Below are positions 22,870 through 36,200 of a stretch of 64,000 bases of DNA, one piece after another; position 1 is the first letter of the stretch, and each line of letters begins with the position of its first letter. The stretch is from Guadua angustifolia (taxonomy: Eukaryota > Streptophyta > Magnoliopsida > Poales > Poaceae): assembly GCA_036346375.1 (NCBI GenBank), contig CM070502.1, positions 72,804,224-72,868,223 of the forward strand, given 5' to 3'. Below the pieces are notes generated by a model. That model saw nothing but the letters and a program-made list of their open reading frames with translations. It was not told the DNA's origin and did no database searches. The position numbers and the translations under genes are program-made.

Positions 22870-25334
22870 ATATAGAAGGAGAAGAGTCTAACCACGAGGC
22901 GAAGTGTGAACAAAGAGTGCAGGATCATGAGCACTAGCAGAAAAGCCAGCCACAGTAACAATAGAAGAAAAACACTCAAACAAGGCACGAGAGGCTTGTT
23001 TAACCCCATAAAGAGAGTGGTGAAACCGACAAACCATGTCCTCAGGAACAGAATACCCCGGTGGTGGCTGCATATAGACCTCACGCAACTCACCATTAAG
23101 AAATACATTCTTGATATTAAGCTGAGTCTCATGAACAGAGGACAAAACAAGAAGAGTGTGAACAGTTGTCATATGAGTTACAGGAGCAAAAGTCTCATCA
23201 TAATCACAACTATACTCCTGCTGAAAACCACGTGCTACGAGACGAACTTTGTAGCGCTCAAGAGAGCCATCATATCGAATCTTAACCTTATAGACCCACT
23301 TGCACGTAATAGGGTAGATACATGGAGGAAGGGCATAAGATCCCACATGCTAGTATGCTCAAGGGCGACAAGCTCCTTCGCTATCACATGTTGCCATTCC
23401 GATTGACGATAGCATCACGAAGAAATCGACTCGGCAAGAACGCACGAACAAAACCAAAGGCGCCAGGGCCCGAATAGTGACGATCACGAAGAGCATAGCG
23501 AGGAGAAGGCACTAAAGAAGGTTGCTCAGCAGGAGAAGATGGCACATTAGAGGAATTCTCAACTTGTGGACGATGAGTATAGTATTGAAGATAAGAAGGA
23601 ACAATGTCAGGAGAAACCTTTGTAGGAGGTATCGGTGGTGAAGATGCCAGAGGGGCTGGCGATGAAGGAGACACCAATCGTGAAAAGGGAAAAGTGGCAG
23701 CAGGGTTATCGGGAAAAGTCAAGAAAGAAAGTGACTCGACAAGAGATACTGGAGTAGAAAAAGGACGAGGGTAGAAGGGATGAGACTCATCAAAATTAAC
23801 ATCATAAGAGATCTGCATTCGTCGACCAACAGGATTCTAATAACGATATCCCTTATGCTCAGCACTATATCCAAGAAAAATGCACTCAACAAACTAAGCA
23901 TTCAGTTTGGTGCATTCACGAGGTGCAAGAAAAACATAACGCACACACCCGAAGAGATGAAGACTAGAATAATTGGGAGGCATGCCACAAAGACGCTCTA
24001 ATGGAATCCCACACTGAAGAGTAGAAGAAGGCTGAATATTAATCAAGTAGCAGTAGAAACAGCCTCAACCCAGATGTTAGGTGGAACAGCGAAAGCAAGC
24101 AAAAGAGCACGAGCAGTCTCAAGAAGATGGCGATGTACGCTTTCACCACACCATTTTGAGCATGAGTACTAGGACGAGAAAAAGCGAGAAAGAGTGCATT
24201 GCTCAGTAAGAAAAGCATGAAGAGCTCCTGATAGATACTCCCCTGCCGAGTCAGCACGAAGAACTCAAATAGGAGAATCAAACTGAGTGTGGATCATGGT
24301 GGCAAAATTTCTATAGATGGATAAAACCTCACTACGAGAAAACAGAAATATATCCAGGTGTGGCGAGAGAAATCATCTATAAAAAGAATATAATATCTAT
24401 GATCCCCTTTTGAAACAAAGGGAGCCGGACCTAAATATCAAAATGAACAATATCAAAAGGACGCTATGACACAGACTTACTAGAAGGATAGGGAGTTGTA
24501 GCTGCTTGCCAAGCTTACAACCCGCACAATCTAAAGAGGCATCACCAGACACAGATCTTAAAAGACCACGACGAACTAAAGAAGATAGACGTGGACTACA
24601 AAGATATCCTAAACGATGATGCCACTAAGCAAACGATGCGGTAGAGGATGCAACAGAGGCGAAAGCAATGGAGGAGATGGAGAGATTGGTAGGGGCAATG
24701 AAAGGAAGACGAAGCCAGATAAACTCCCAGAAATGCTGAGTCACGACGGCAAGAGTCAGTAAGAACCAGAAACCCTGTGTGGCGATCCTGAACATAACAA
24801 GAATAAGAACCGAGAATAACACGATAACCATGATCAGTGAGCTGGCCAATGGACATAAGCTACATGGTCAGTTTGGGAACATGAGAAACAACAGGAATAT
24901 GAAAGGTGGAAGACAAAAGAGTGCCTTGTCCTACAACCGAAACAGATGTACCATCGTAGTGCGAACGATGAGAGGACTAATGGGCGAAGATGGAAGGATC
25001 GGATGTCATATGAAAGGAAGCACGAGTCAAGAATCTATGCTGAGATACCTGAAGATGTGGAAGGTGTCTCACTAAAAGACTGAGTAGTAGAATCAATATA
25101 ACTTGTCGGTGCAGACGCAACCATATAATGTAGCAGCGTGTGAATCTCCAAAATGGAGTCGAACCGATGAGGGGTCCACCGAGGGAGGCGCTGAGCCTCC
25201 GGTGCCCTGGAAGAGGCCAACAAAAAAAACTCTGTTTCAAAGGCGAAAAGGTGTCCAACAGAAGAGCCGGCCAACAAGGATGACATAAGTGCAAAATCAG
25301 TAAAAACCCATACTCTAATCTTGCTCTGATACCA

Positions 25335-25493
25335 TGTTATGAATAGTACTTGTATTCATCATCAAGCCAATATGCTATAATATATACTTGTACAAGAGGG
25401 TACAAAAGGAAAGCCTATATAAGACAATATCTATACAAGGCAAAACATGATACTAGCAATCTCTATGCAAGGCAAATAGGATATTGTCCAACA
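25335..25493 (-). repeat. Copia LTR 3
   Basis: 159 bp, nearly identical to LTR 2. CTTAT at 25494-25498 matches the left flank at 17370-17374, giving a perfect 5-bp target duplication for the whole array. Confidence 0.85.
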
Positions 25494-25512
25494 CTTATAA
25501 TGTTAAAAATAT

Positions 25513-27212
25513 AGACCGCTAAATCTTCAGCATTTTTTTATGTTATAAAGCACCACTTAAGCATAATTTGGATACTGAATCAATGCCATGTGGTCTCTAT
25601 GTAGACATCATGTGAAAAAAAACCTTGGTGGTGACAACCTGAGGCACTCTGCAAAAGCAAGCAGTGTAAATTGAGTGTATCTAACCCCCCACTAATGTCA
25701 AAATATTTAGATTTTTATGTAATTTCCTCTTTATGATGTGAATCTTACCTGGAGGCAGAAAATCATGTGAACTAGCTTCAAACCCATGCAATTGCGCAAT
25801 TAATAGGGTTCCTTGCACCAATATGCGTCGGGTAGATCTTGCTGTTGCATATTTCCTTCCCACAAAAGATGGATTTTCCATTTGTTACATTTATTTCTTT
25901 TTTATTATCAAGGTACAAGTTGCAATTAATTAGTGCTGCATCTGATATGGTGCGGGGAGCTAGAACTTTGCACTAGAGCTGCTCTTGATATCACAAATTA
26001 ATGTGGGCCCATAATTTTTTACAACTTTACTCTTCTCTCCTTTCTCTCCCCCTTTCCCCTAACCCTATCCCCACTCTCCCAATCCCTAGACCAACTTCGT
26101 TATTCCTCTACACTCTTCACATCCCCCATTTCCCATCACCGTGGCTCCCCTCTCGTTCCTACTCAATACAAACCCCTGTTTTCTCTTCCCATCACCTGTT
26201 TTACTACATGGTGGCGACAGACAACATCTACTGGCCTTGGTGCGCCAACTTCCGATTTGATCCCGATTATTTTATCCAATCCTCGCTCATTGGCGTGAAC
26301 TCGTTTGTTTCCATGCAAACATGTGCAATTAAGTAATCTTATGTAATTCGATAGATCTTCTCTAAATAGTTCTTGAATCTAGTATGTCCTATACTTCTAT
26401 GTCTAGATCTAGTTAGCTTTGACTTAACAATGCTTCATTCCAATCTAGTTATTTGGTGGCGATGTTTACTAGGTGACTTTGGGAATCAACATTATCTTTC
26501 CTTTTCCTTCTCTCTTTTGTACAATGGTTATGATGTTTGTTTTCTTGAAACTATTTTTTTCCCATATTGTTGTGTGTGATGTTAATTTTCCAAAATAGGT
26601 ATCAATTCATTTGGTTGTTCCTTTTCTATTACTTCAACTATATTTAGTTTTGCAGTGCTGCTTGCTTCATTGAGGTATTTCTTTGTAGATCTCATGCTTT
26701 TCTATGTTCTGTTAGATTCATCAATTATCATAGGCCATCGAATTTCTCCCGACCATGACTGTTTCTCAATGCACTTTGATTTAGTTACTGGCAATTTTTT
26801 AAATCCTACTTTGAAAGTTCTCCTTGATCTGTTCTTCTTCAGTAGTTGGTAGGGGCTATTCGTCATTGTACCATATATTGGTTTAATGTTCCCATACTTT
26901 GTTTTCTGGTTGGTTTGTTTCTTGGTTAGTTATCATTTGGTAATCTCTCCTAGGTTCCCTTCAACTTTTGAACTGCTGTTATAATGCACCTAGGATGTAT
27001 CTGTAGCGTTATTTATCTGCTTTTCAATTTATGGATTGGTTTGTTTTATTTTTGGTTCATTGAATTATCTTTTTTTTTTGTGCGTAGTCGAATACCCTTG
27101 AGATGTTTCCTCACAAATGCTCTATATATTTTTTGTGCTTCAGAAGTTTATATGATTCAAGATTCTTTCTTGATAGTTATTCTTCTGTATAGTGCAAATT
27201 GTGACATTTTAG
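25513..27212 (+). other. Intron upstream of MAP kinase exon 2; possible alternative 5' leader
   Basis: No repeat is recognised here. The stretch 26010-26140 is strongly C/T-rich and is followed by an ATG at 26208 opening a 42-codon frame, then T-rich intron-like sequence up to the exon 2 acceptor at 27211-27212. The texture resembles a plant promoter with a C/T-rich leader and a leader intron, so transcription of the MEFF-start kinase could begin here. No TATA box can be assigned with confidence. Confidence 0.3.
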
Positions 27213-27224
27213 AAAACATTGGCC

Positions 27225-30200
27225 ATGGAGTTCTTCACGGAATATGGGGAGGCAAGCCAGTATCAGATCCAAGAGGTCATTGGCAAGGGAAGCTATGGAG
27301 TAGTCGCTGCTGCAGTAGATACTCACACCGGGGAGAGGGTTGCGATCAAGAAGATAAATGATGTCTTTGAGCATGTCTCGGATGCCACCCGCATTCTGCG
27401 GGAAATCAAGCTTCTTCGGCTGCTCCGCCACCCAGACATAGTCGAGATCAAACACATCATGCTTCCCCCTACGAGAAGGGAGTTCAGAGATATTTATGTT
27501 GTTTTTGAGCTCATGGAGTCAGACCTACATGAAGTGATCAGAGCAAATGATGACCTCACTCCAGAGCATCACCAGTTTTTCTTGTACCAACTTCTTCGTG
27601 CTCTCAAGTACATCCATGCAGGTTAGTTTCAACTCATCATCAGCAATAAACTCAGACCAAATGCATATTCTTTGTAAAAGTTATATTTTGAGCTCTCATG
27701 AACCCCTATCTGACTTTACTATATATGATTTACCGTGTTGCAGCTAATGTATTTCATCGTGACTTAAAGCCCAAGAACATACTGGCCAATTCGGACTGCA
27801 AATTGAAGATTTGTGACTTTGGACTTGCACGTGCATCATTTGATGATGATCCTTCGGCTATCTTTTGGACTGTAAGATGTTTGTTTGCTGAATTAAATAA
27901 TTATCCTTGATATCTTTTCCTTCAATTACTTACCTATCGTGCTTTGCAATTAAGGATTATGTGGCTACAAGATGGTACCGTGCTCCTGAATTATGTGGCT
28001 CCTTTTTCTCCAAAGTAAGTTGGTCTTCAATTTCTAAGCTCATTTTAGTACAAAAAGTAATGCTTCTACAGTGCTAAATGTGTGGTGCGTTATTGTCGTT
28101 ATTGTTATGAATAGCACTTGTTATATTCAATATGAGACCAATAGCCAGTATATATAGTTGTACAAGTGGAATAAAAGGAAAGCCTATATAAGGCAATACG
28201 TATACTAGGAAAACTTATATAAAGAAAATCTATATATGGAGAGTCTATATAAGACAATATTTATATCCTTAACACCCCCCACAAATGCAAAGCGTATGCA
28301 ATAGCATTGCATTTGGAAAGGTCGACACTAAAATAGGAAAAATCCATAATCCTGTTCTTGAAGCAGTCGTAGCATCCAACTCTTGAAAAAATGAGCCGAC
28401 GACAGAAAGCCGACGAAGGAGCCGAGTCAACAATGGAAAGCCGACGAAGGAGCTAAATCGATGATGGAAAACCGACAAAGAAACCAAGTCGACGAAGAAA
28501 AGCCGACAAAGGAGCTGAGTCGATGAAGCCGACAGAATGAGCTCAGTTGACGAAAAGAATCGAGCCAATAAAAAGGCCCAAGCTGACAAAAGAGCTAAGA
28601 TGCTAAGGACTTGGATGTACACAACGAAGCTAAGAATAAAACTCAAAAGAGAGCCAAAGCGCCGAAGCCAAAGAGTAGAAGCCAAGCCGAGAGCAAGAGC
28701 CAAAGAGCCGAGCCGTCGAAAACAAGTCACCAAAAATTCATACTGGAGCCAAAAGCCGAAAGTTGACTGAGAAGCTAGAGCCGATTTAGAGAAACCGAGA
28801 CCTCTGAAAGCCTGAAAAGCCAGAGCCAAAGCCGAACGAGACCGAGGAGCTCAAGAGCCGAAGCCAGAATTGAAAACGGTATTAAAAACTGATTGAGCTA
28901 TCAATTTGACATCCGATTGGACTGATCGATCGGGCATTGGCCAAAGGCGGGCAAGAGTTAGCAAGCGGTCACCAAAGCGCTAACGTTAGCCAAGGTTAGC
29001 CTTAGCCTGGCAGTAGGCCGTGAACAAGATCGCCGGCCGGCGACGGCGAGGCGTCCTCTAGGAGGTGGTGGACGGCGCTTCGGGCAGGCGCACGTTGGGG
29101 ATGTAGCGGCAGTTGTAGGAGGCTAGCGCGAGCGGCTCGAAAAGGTGCGGGTGGCTGTCAGGGACGGCGATGAAGAGACGAGTGGTTGCGGGAGCCAAGG
29201 CGGCGAACGCGGCCCAGAGCATCGGGCAATCGCGGGAGCAAAAGGAGGCGCATGGCCGGAGATGGCGTCAGGCCGGCTCAGAGGCCATGGCGGCCGAGCA
29301 TGAAGACTGGTGCGGAGGCCAGCGAAGCGCCTGAGGTCACGTCGACGGTGGCCCGACAAATGGCGGAAGCCGAACAGGCGAAGGCAGCCAAAGTAGGAAT
29401 GAGCCGGAGGAGCGGATGTGGCGTGCAGAAGGAGCTGTCCCCCGGGAGTAGAGACTGCTCCTCCCGAGGGCAGCGACAGCGAAAAAGAAAACAGGGTGGC
29501 GGCTAGGGATATCGCAAGTGCACGCCGTTAAACCCTAACCCTAAAACTTAAGCTCTGATACCATGTTATAAATAGCACTTGTTGTATTCAATATGAGGCC
29601 AATGGCTAGTATATATAGTTATACAAGTGGGAATAAAAAGAAAACCTATATAAGACAATACCTATATTAGGAAAACTTATACAAGGAAAACCTATATATG
29701 GAGTCTATATAAGATAATATTTATATCCTTAATAGTTATTTCTAATGCCCGAAGCGTGCCAATACTTTAGGTGTGTATATGATGTTATTTTTCTTCAAAG
29801 AAAGTATTTTTTTTTATAGATTCTCCAAACACTGCAGCTTGTGCTGAATGACAAAGATTAGTTAAGCTTTTACTAGTACAATGCTCATCTTCCTATCTGA
29901 AAAATGCTGAAGTTACCTTCTTGCACTGGACACTGTTATAAAATCTTTTTCGCAAAGCTCCATCTTCATGAAGACTGTCAATTTTGTCTGTACAGTACAC
30001 CCCTGCAATTGATATTTGGAGTATAGGGTGCATATTTGCTGAAGTTCTCGCTGGAAGACCATTATTTCCTGGGAGGAACGTTGTGCACCAGTTAGATCTA
30101 ATAACAGATCTCCTGGGAACTCCGTCATCCGAAACTTTATCTCGGGTATGTCTACATATTACCATTCACAAATGGAGAAAGATATGTATGCATGAGTTCA

Positions 30201-33200
30201 CTATTTTCCCTTTTTTTCTCTTACCATGCTTGTAGTTTTCTTGCGAAACATATTACCTTCTGTGCTTTTTCGTGGCAACCAAATGTGGTTCCTGGTGTTC
30301 TTCTGGTTATTTATTTAAAATGAAGTCACAAACATAAACTTGACCATAGATACAAATTTGGCTCATTTTAGATTTACTATAATATGTTACATAATTACTT
30401 GTTCCTCAAACTTTGCTTGCAAATACGTCAATATTGTCTGGTTTGATCTCTTAAGCATATTGTTTCCTGCATTGTAATCTCTTTGTGATTTCTGCTCTTT
30501 CTACCACACGCCTTTCATTGGCATTTGGCACATTTAAGGATATTATTTTCTTAATATATTCTGTAACATCCACAGATTCGTAATGACAAGGCCAGGGGAT
30601 ATATAATTGGTATGCGAAGGAAACAGCCTATTCCGTTTTCTTGTAAGTTTCATAATGCTGATCCTCTGGCTCTCCGCCTGCTAGAGCGTTTGCTTGCATT
30701 TGACCCTAAAGATCGACCTACTACCGAGGAGGTATACATTTTTTTTTGGGAAAAAAGGTTCGTGCTTATGTTTAACTGATTTCAGAAGTGACGAGCACAT
30801 AAGCATAATCCTTTTTTTTTTACTTCTTCCAGGCTTTAGCTGATCCATATTTTAGAGGTCTTTCTAAGTTGAAACGTGAGCCTGCAGCACGGCCAATTTC
30901 AAAGCTTGAGTTTGAATTTGAGAGAAAGAAGCTGACAAAGGATGATGTAAGAGAATTGATATATCGAGAGGTAGAAAACCACCACTTCAGTTTATGTTCT
31001 CGGCTGACTAAATTTAACTCACTTAAAATTGGAATCTCCTTTTATTGAAAGCAAACAGATTTTGGAGTACCATCCACAGATGCTTCAGGAGTATATCAAA
31101 GGTGGAGAACAAATTAGTTTCCTATATCCAAGGTTAGATTTGTTTTGCCATCTGCTGCCAGCCCACCAGCACGAGTGCAGGAAATGCTTATCATATATTG
31201 CATAACAACTTAACAATGAGATAGTATGATTTGTATAGCCGTATCACATTTTATTTTCATATTGAAATTGTTGGAAGGTGGTAACCTTGGTTTAATACCC
31301 CTTGTCAGTGGCACTTTTTGCTAATAGTACCTCATTGTAGTGGGGCTGATCGTTTCAGACGGCAGTTTGCGCGTCTTGAGGAGAACTACAGCAGAGGAGA
31401 AAGAAGTACCCCACTGCGGAGACAACATGCATCTTTGCCAAGGTGTGTTAATCACTAGCAGCTAGAATTTATAACTGCAGAAAATCTTCTTTGTTTCTGA
31501 TTCTGCTTTCTTCTGTATATATTTTCATGCAACAGGGAAAGAGTCTGCACATCAAAATGCAGTAATAATCAACAATCTAACAATGAGGAGAGGAGAACGG
31601 CATCTTCTGTTGCCCGAAGTACCATAAGCCCCCCAAGATCACAAGAAGAGGGCCAGAAGCATACATCTGCTTATCAAAATGGCACCCACAATTCAAACTT
31701 CAGTCCAAAGGGCTATCTGAAGAGTTCCAGTATTAGTTCTTCCAAATGTGTCCTTAAAGGGAATAAAGGCCTGAAGGTACTGCCTAATGCCAATACGATG
31801 ATACCACTTAATTCCTCCATAAATGTCATAAGTGACTTATCAGTGCACGGTCATGTGTTGTGGATGCTTTTGTGGGGAAAGTTTATGAGCGCCGTCGCAA
31901 AAGGATTCAGGAAGTTGCGACTACTTCCAGTGCAAGCGGCGCGGCAGAGTAATTGAATTGGTATCCTAGCAGGAGTCGGATTGGGTAGTTATAATATAGT
32001 ATCTCTTTAGTTAGTAAGAGTCTTTAATTAATAAAGAGTCCGGATAGGACTTATGGATATGGAATTGTAATCTGAGGTGGATTACCCTATTATATAAAGG
32101 GTGTCGCAAGGTTTGGCAAATCAATAAAGAATTCAATTAGCAAAACCCTAGAGCAGAGCCTCCAGCCGCCTTGGGGGAAGCCCTTGGCTGAGGAGGGAGC
32201 TCTTCTACCTTACCTCTCTGTTCTTCATCGCTTGTCGACAAAAACCCTAGCCCACAACATTGGTATCAGAGCCACTCCACCACCCTTCCATGGGCCGTGA
32301 GAAGGAGCAAGCAGGCGCAGCTATGCGGATGATGGGCGCATGTCGCAGACCACGAGAAGGTTGACAAATTAGAGCAAGCGTGTCTCGGCTCCAAGTCGGG
32401 GTTGATCAGCGCTGGCGGCAATCGAGAGGGCCATGAGGCGGATGGAAGGAGGAAGAAGAGGACAGAAATTTGAAGCGGCGCCTCGGTTTCTAAGTTGTCT
32501 TTCGATCTTGATGGTAAGGAAGATCCTTTGCCTTGGCTTAACAGATCTGAACAATTTTTTTGGCGGCGGACATTGGAGGAAGAAAAGGTTTGGTGGCGTC
32601 ATATCACATGACGGGAGCGGCCTGACAATGGTATTTCAGATTGGAAAAGAACCAAGGCGTTCCTCGTGGCAGCGCTTCGTCGATCATGTCAATCTTCGCC
32701 GGTCCACCTATTCGGAGTAATCCATTGGGTGAACTCATTCATTGCGAAGAAGCGGGATCGATGGCGGACTATCGAGAGCAATTTCTTCCTCTCTGTGGCG
32801 CTGTGAAGATTGATGTGAAAGACAGGCAGTGCAGATCTTTACCACCGGTTTGCGCAATCCCTTGCGGACTGATGTGGAGTTGCAGAACCCGGCAACACTG
32901 GAGGTAGCTATGAGCCTTGCCAGGGCTTATGAGAAGAGGCTAGAGATGGAAGAGGAAGACAACTACACCGTTCCAGCAAAGGCGCCAACCAGCACTAAGC
33001 CTGCTGCATTGAATCGCGGGTTGGGCAGCACTACTCCAGGAGGTCTGAATACAGGATTCAGAAACACGCCTACAAATACAACTTCAGGATCTACTCCTAC
33101 CGGGGTCAGTCCAGCCAACTCCAAGATATCAAGTACTCGCGGGCGCAAGCTTCTCACTTCCGCAGAGATGGCGGACAGAAGACTTAAGGGGTTATGCTTC

Positions 33201-36200
33201 AACTGCCCAGAAAAGTTCTCCAAAGACCATGTTGGCAAATGCTCGATGAAAGGAATCTATCTTCTAGAACTAGAGGAAGAAGATGAGATGGAGGAATCAC
33301 TGGAAGATGACATTGAAATATCCTTGCATGCCCTTACAGGTATTCATATGAGCAAAACCATGCAGTTGCAGGTCACGATCAATGGAGCGGAGGTCTGTGC
33401 TCTGGTGGATTCGGGATCAACTCATAACTTTGTAGGGGAGGAAACAGCATTGCGCCTGGGATTGATTCGGTGGTCTTGAAGGTATGGCGTGGCGAGTAAG
33501 CAAGCGGCGGCAATTACTAGCAAGGGACGGTGCAGAGGCATTAGATTGGCAATTGGTCAAGAGGAATTTGTTCTTGACTGTTTTGTGATTCCTTTGGCTG
33601 GGTTTGATCTGGTGTTAGGAGTGCAATGGCTTCGCACTCTAGGACCAATACTGTGGGATTTTCAGCACCTAACCATGACCTTCTGGTTGTCAAACCACCA
33701 AGTGACTTGGCATGGTTTAGGTCACGGACAGCAGCAGCCTGAGGTGATGACAGTTGAAGCCGACGAGATAATGGCCTGTCTTCTGAAGGAGTTCGCAGCT
33801 ATTTTTGAATCCCCATGCTCCCTCCCTCCCCCGCGTACCTGTGACCATCGCATACATTTGCTGCCAGGAACGGCTCCAATAGCAGTGCGGCCTTACCGGT
33901 ATCCGCAATTGTTGAAAGATGAAATTGAGAGGCAGTGTGAGGATATGCTCCAGCAGGGTATCATTCGGCCAAGCACGTCACCTTTCTCCTCACCAGTCAT
34001 ATTGGTTCGGAAGCGGGATAATTCTTGGCGATTCTGTGTGGATTATAGGGCTCTCAATACACACACCGTGAAGGATAAGTTCCCCATTCCAGTTGTGGAC
34101 GAACTCCTGGATGAGCTCAAAGGCGCCCGCTATTTCACCAAGCTAGATCTTCGTGGCGGGTACCATCAAGCGCGCATGCATCCCAGGACATTGAGAAGAC
34201 GACTTTCCGCACACAGAGGTCATTATGAATTTTTGGTCATGCCCTTGGCCTAACTAATGCTCGGCTACATTTCAAGCCCTTATGAATAATGTCCTCAAGG
34301 ATTATCTTCGCCGATTCGTGTTGGTCTTCTTGACGATATCCTCATTTACTGACTCATCATGGTCGAACATCTTCGACATGTCCGCATGATTTTTGAGGTA
34401 TTAATCCATAACAACTTGGTGCTCAAACGATCCAAATGCCTTTTCGGTCAAGAGTCATGGAATATTTGGGCCACGTCATTTCGCCTAGGAGTCATAATGG
34501 ACCGTAATAAAGTTTCATGATAAATAGTCGCCAACGCCCTCTTCTATGCTGGAGGCTGCGGGGTTCCTTGGTCTCACAGGGTACTACCGGAAATTTATTA
34601 AATCATATGGTGCAATTGCAGCCTCTCTGACTAAATTGCTCAAGAAGGAGTCCTTCTCATGGTCATCTGAAGCTGCAGCAGCGTTTGAACAACTCAAGGC
34701 AGCATTGACAACCGGTCCTACCTTGCAACTTCCCGATTTCAACATCCGTTTTGTGGTGGATTGTGATGCTTGTGCTCGAGATTCGAGCGATCCTACACCA
34801 AGGAGGTGGTCCCATAGCTTTCTTGATCGGTAGTGGCACCACATCACATGAAGTTGGCGGCTTATGGCGGGAGTTGATTGGCTTTGGTGAAAGCGATTGG
34901 CATTGGCGTCAATATCTATGGGCGAGCATTCACCATTAGGCGATCACTTCACACTCAAGTTCCTCTTAGACCAACGTCTCTCAACTATTCCGCGACATAC
35001 AGGTCGGCAAACTCTTGGGCTATGACTTCACGGTGGAGTTTTGGCGAGCAAGCAAAATCTGGCGGCAGACGCTCTCCAGACGGCGAGATGATGCACCGCA
35101 ATCGCTGCACTTTCATTTCCCTCCTTTGCCATGTTTGATCACCGGAGGAACTGCGGTCTTCGAGCACCGCTGCGACTTGAAGGAACAAATTCAGGCGAAC
35201 AGCGTCACCATCATGGGCTTTGGTTGACGATCTGCTCCTCCAAGGCGGCAAGGTGTACATTCCCCGAGTCCACCTGTTGCCTCAGTTGGTGGCTGAAGCT
35301 CACGGCAGCGGGCATGAAGGTATTGAAGACACTACATCGCCTGTTCCTCATTTTATCATCCACGTGCGGCCAAGATGGTGCGAGAATTTGTCCGTGGTTG
35401 CGCGGTTTGTCAACATAACAAAACCGAGCATTTGCATCCCATGGGTCTTTTTGCGACCATTGGCGATTCCTACCGCATTTGGCAAGATATCGATATGGAT
35501 TTTGTGGAAGGTCTTCCTAAGGTTGGAGAAATCCGTCATTTTGTCTCGTAGTTGATCGGTTTTCCAAATCGCCCACTTCATTGCATTGGGACATCCTTAT
35601 CTTGCCATTTCGATCGCTCGAGCCTTCTTCAATGACATTATGCGCCTACATGGGATTCCTTCTTCCATTGTCGTGACAGGATCCGGTCTTCACCAACAAC
35701 TTTTGGTCGGAGTTGTTCCGTTTATCTGGCGTTGATTGCATCTTAGCACCGCCTTTCATCCTCGAGTGATGGGCAAGCGAAGTGGTTAACCGCATCATCG
35801 TTATGTACCTCCGTTGTCTCTCTTGTGATGAGGCAAAGCGATAGCTCTGATGGCTTCCATGGGCTGAATATTGCTACAACTCTTCCTTTCAGACATCTTT
35901 GAAGACAACTCCTTTTCAGGTCGTCTATGGACGGGAACCTCCAACCATTGTTCCCTATGAGGCCAAGTCTGCTCGGGTAGCAGTAGTGGATCGCCAATTC
36001 TGAGGACCGTGATGAGTTTTTGGCGGAAATTCAAGAACGTCTTCGTCAAGCTCAGGACCAGATGAAGAAGTATCATGATAAATCTCATCGGGAAGTCCAA
36101 TTTGCAGTTGGCGAGTGGGTCTAGCTCCGGCTGCATCATCGGACAGCTGCGGGAGTTAAGGATAGCTCATCGTCTAAGCTGGCTCCGCGCTTTTATGGCC

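Larger units (their letters stand above)
21609..25498 (-). mobile_element. Second, tandemly duplicated unit of the Copia element
   Basis: Sequence from 21628 (TATTAACACCG) to 25512 repeats 17730-21627 with small indels. The copy starts inside the RNase H end of the element, includes the nested TRIM, protease to reverse transcriptase pieces and a third LTR (25335-25493), and ends in the flanking host sequence CTTATAATGTTAAAAATAT. That flank occurs after both LTR 2 and LTR 3. The unit therefore arose by duplication of DNA after insertion, not by a second retrotransposition. Its pol frames are broken at different places from the first unit. Confidence 0.85.

Noticed and set aside
17375..25498. 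Two independent Copia insertions
   Set aside because: The shared host flank after LTR 2 and the mid-element start of the second unit fit a single insertion followed by DNA duplication.
29186..29506. Arg-rich open frame of 106 codons
   Set aside because: It lies in the interior of the non-autonomous Copia-related element, with composition bias only and no gag or pol motif.
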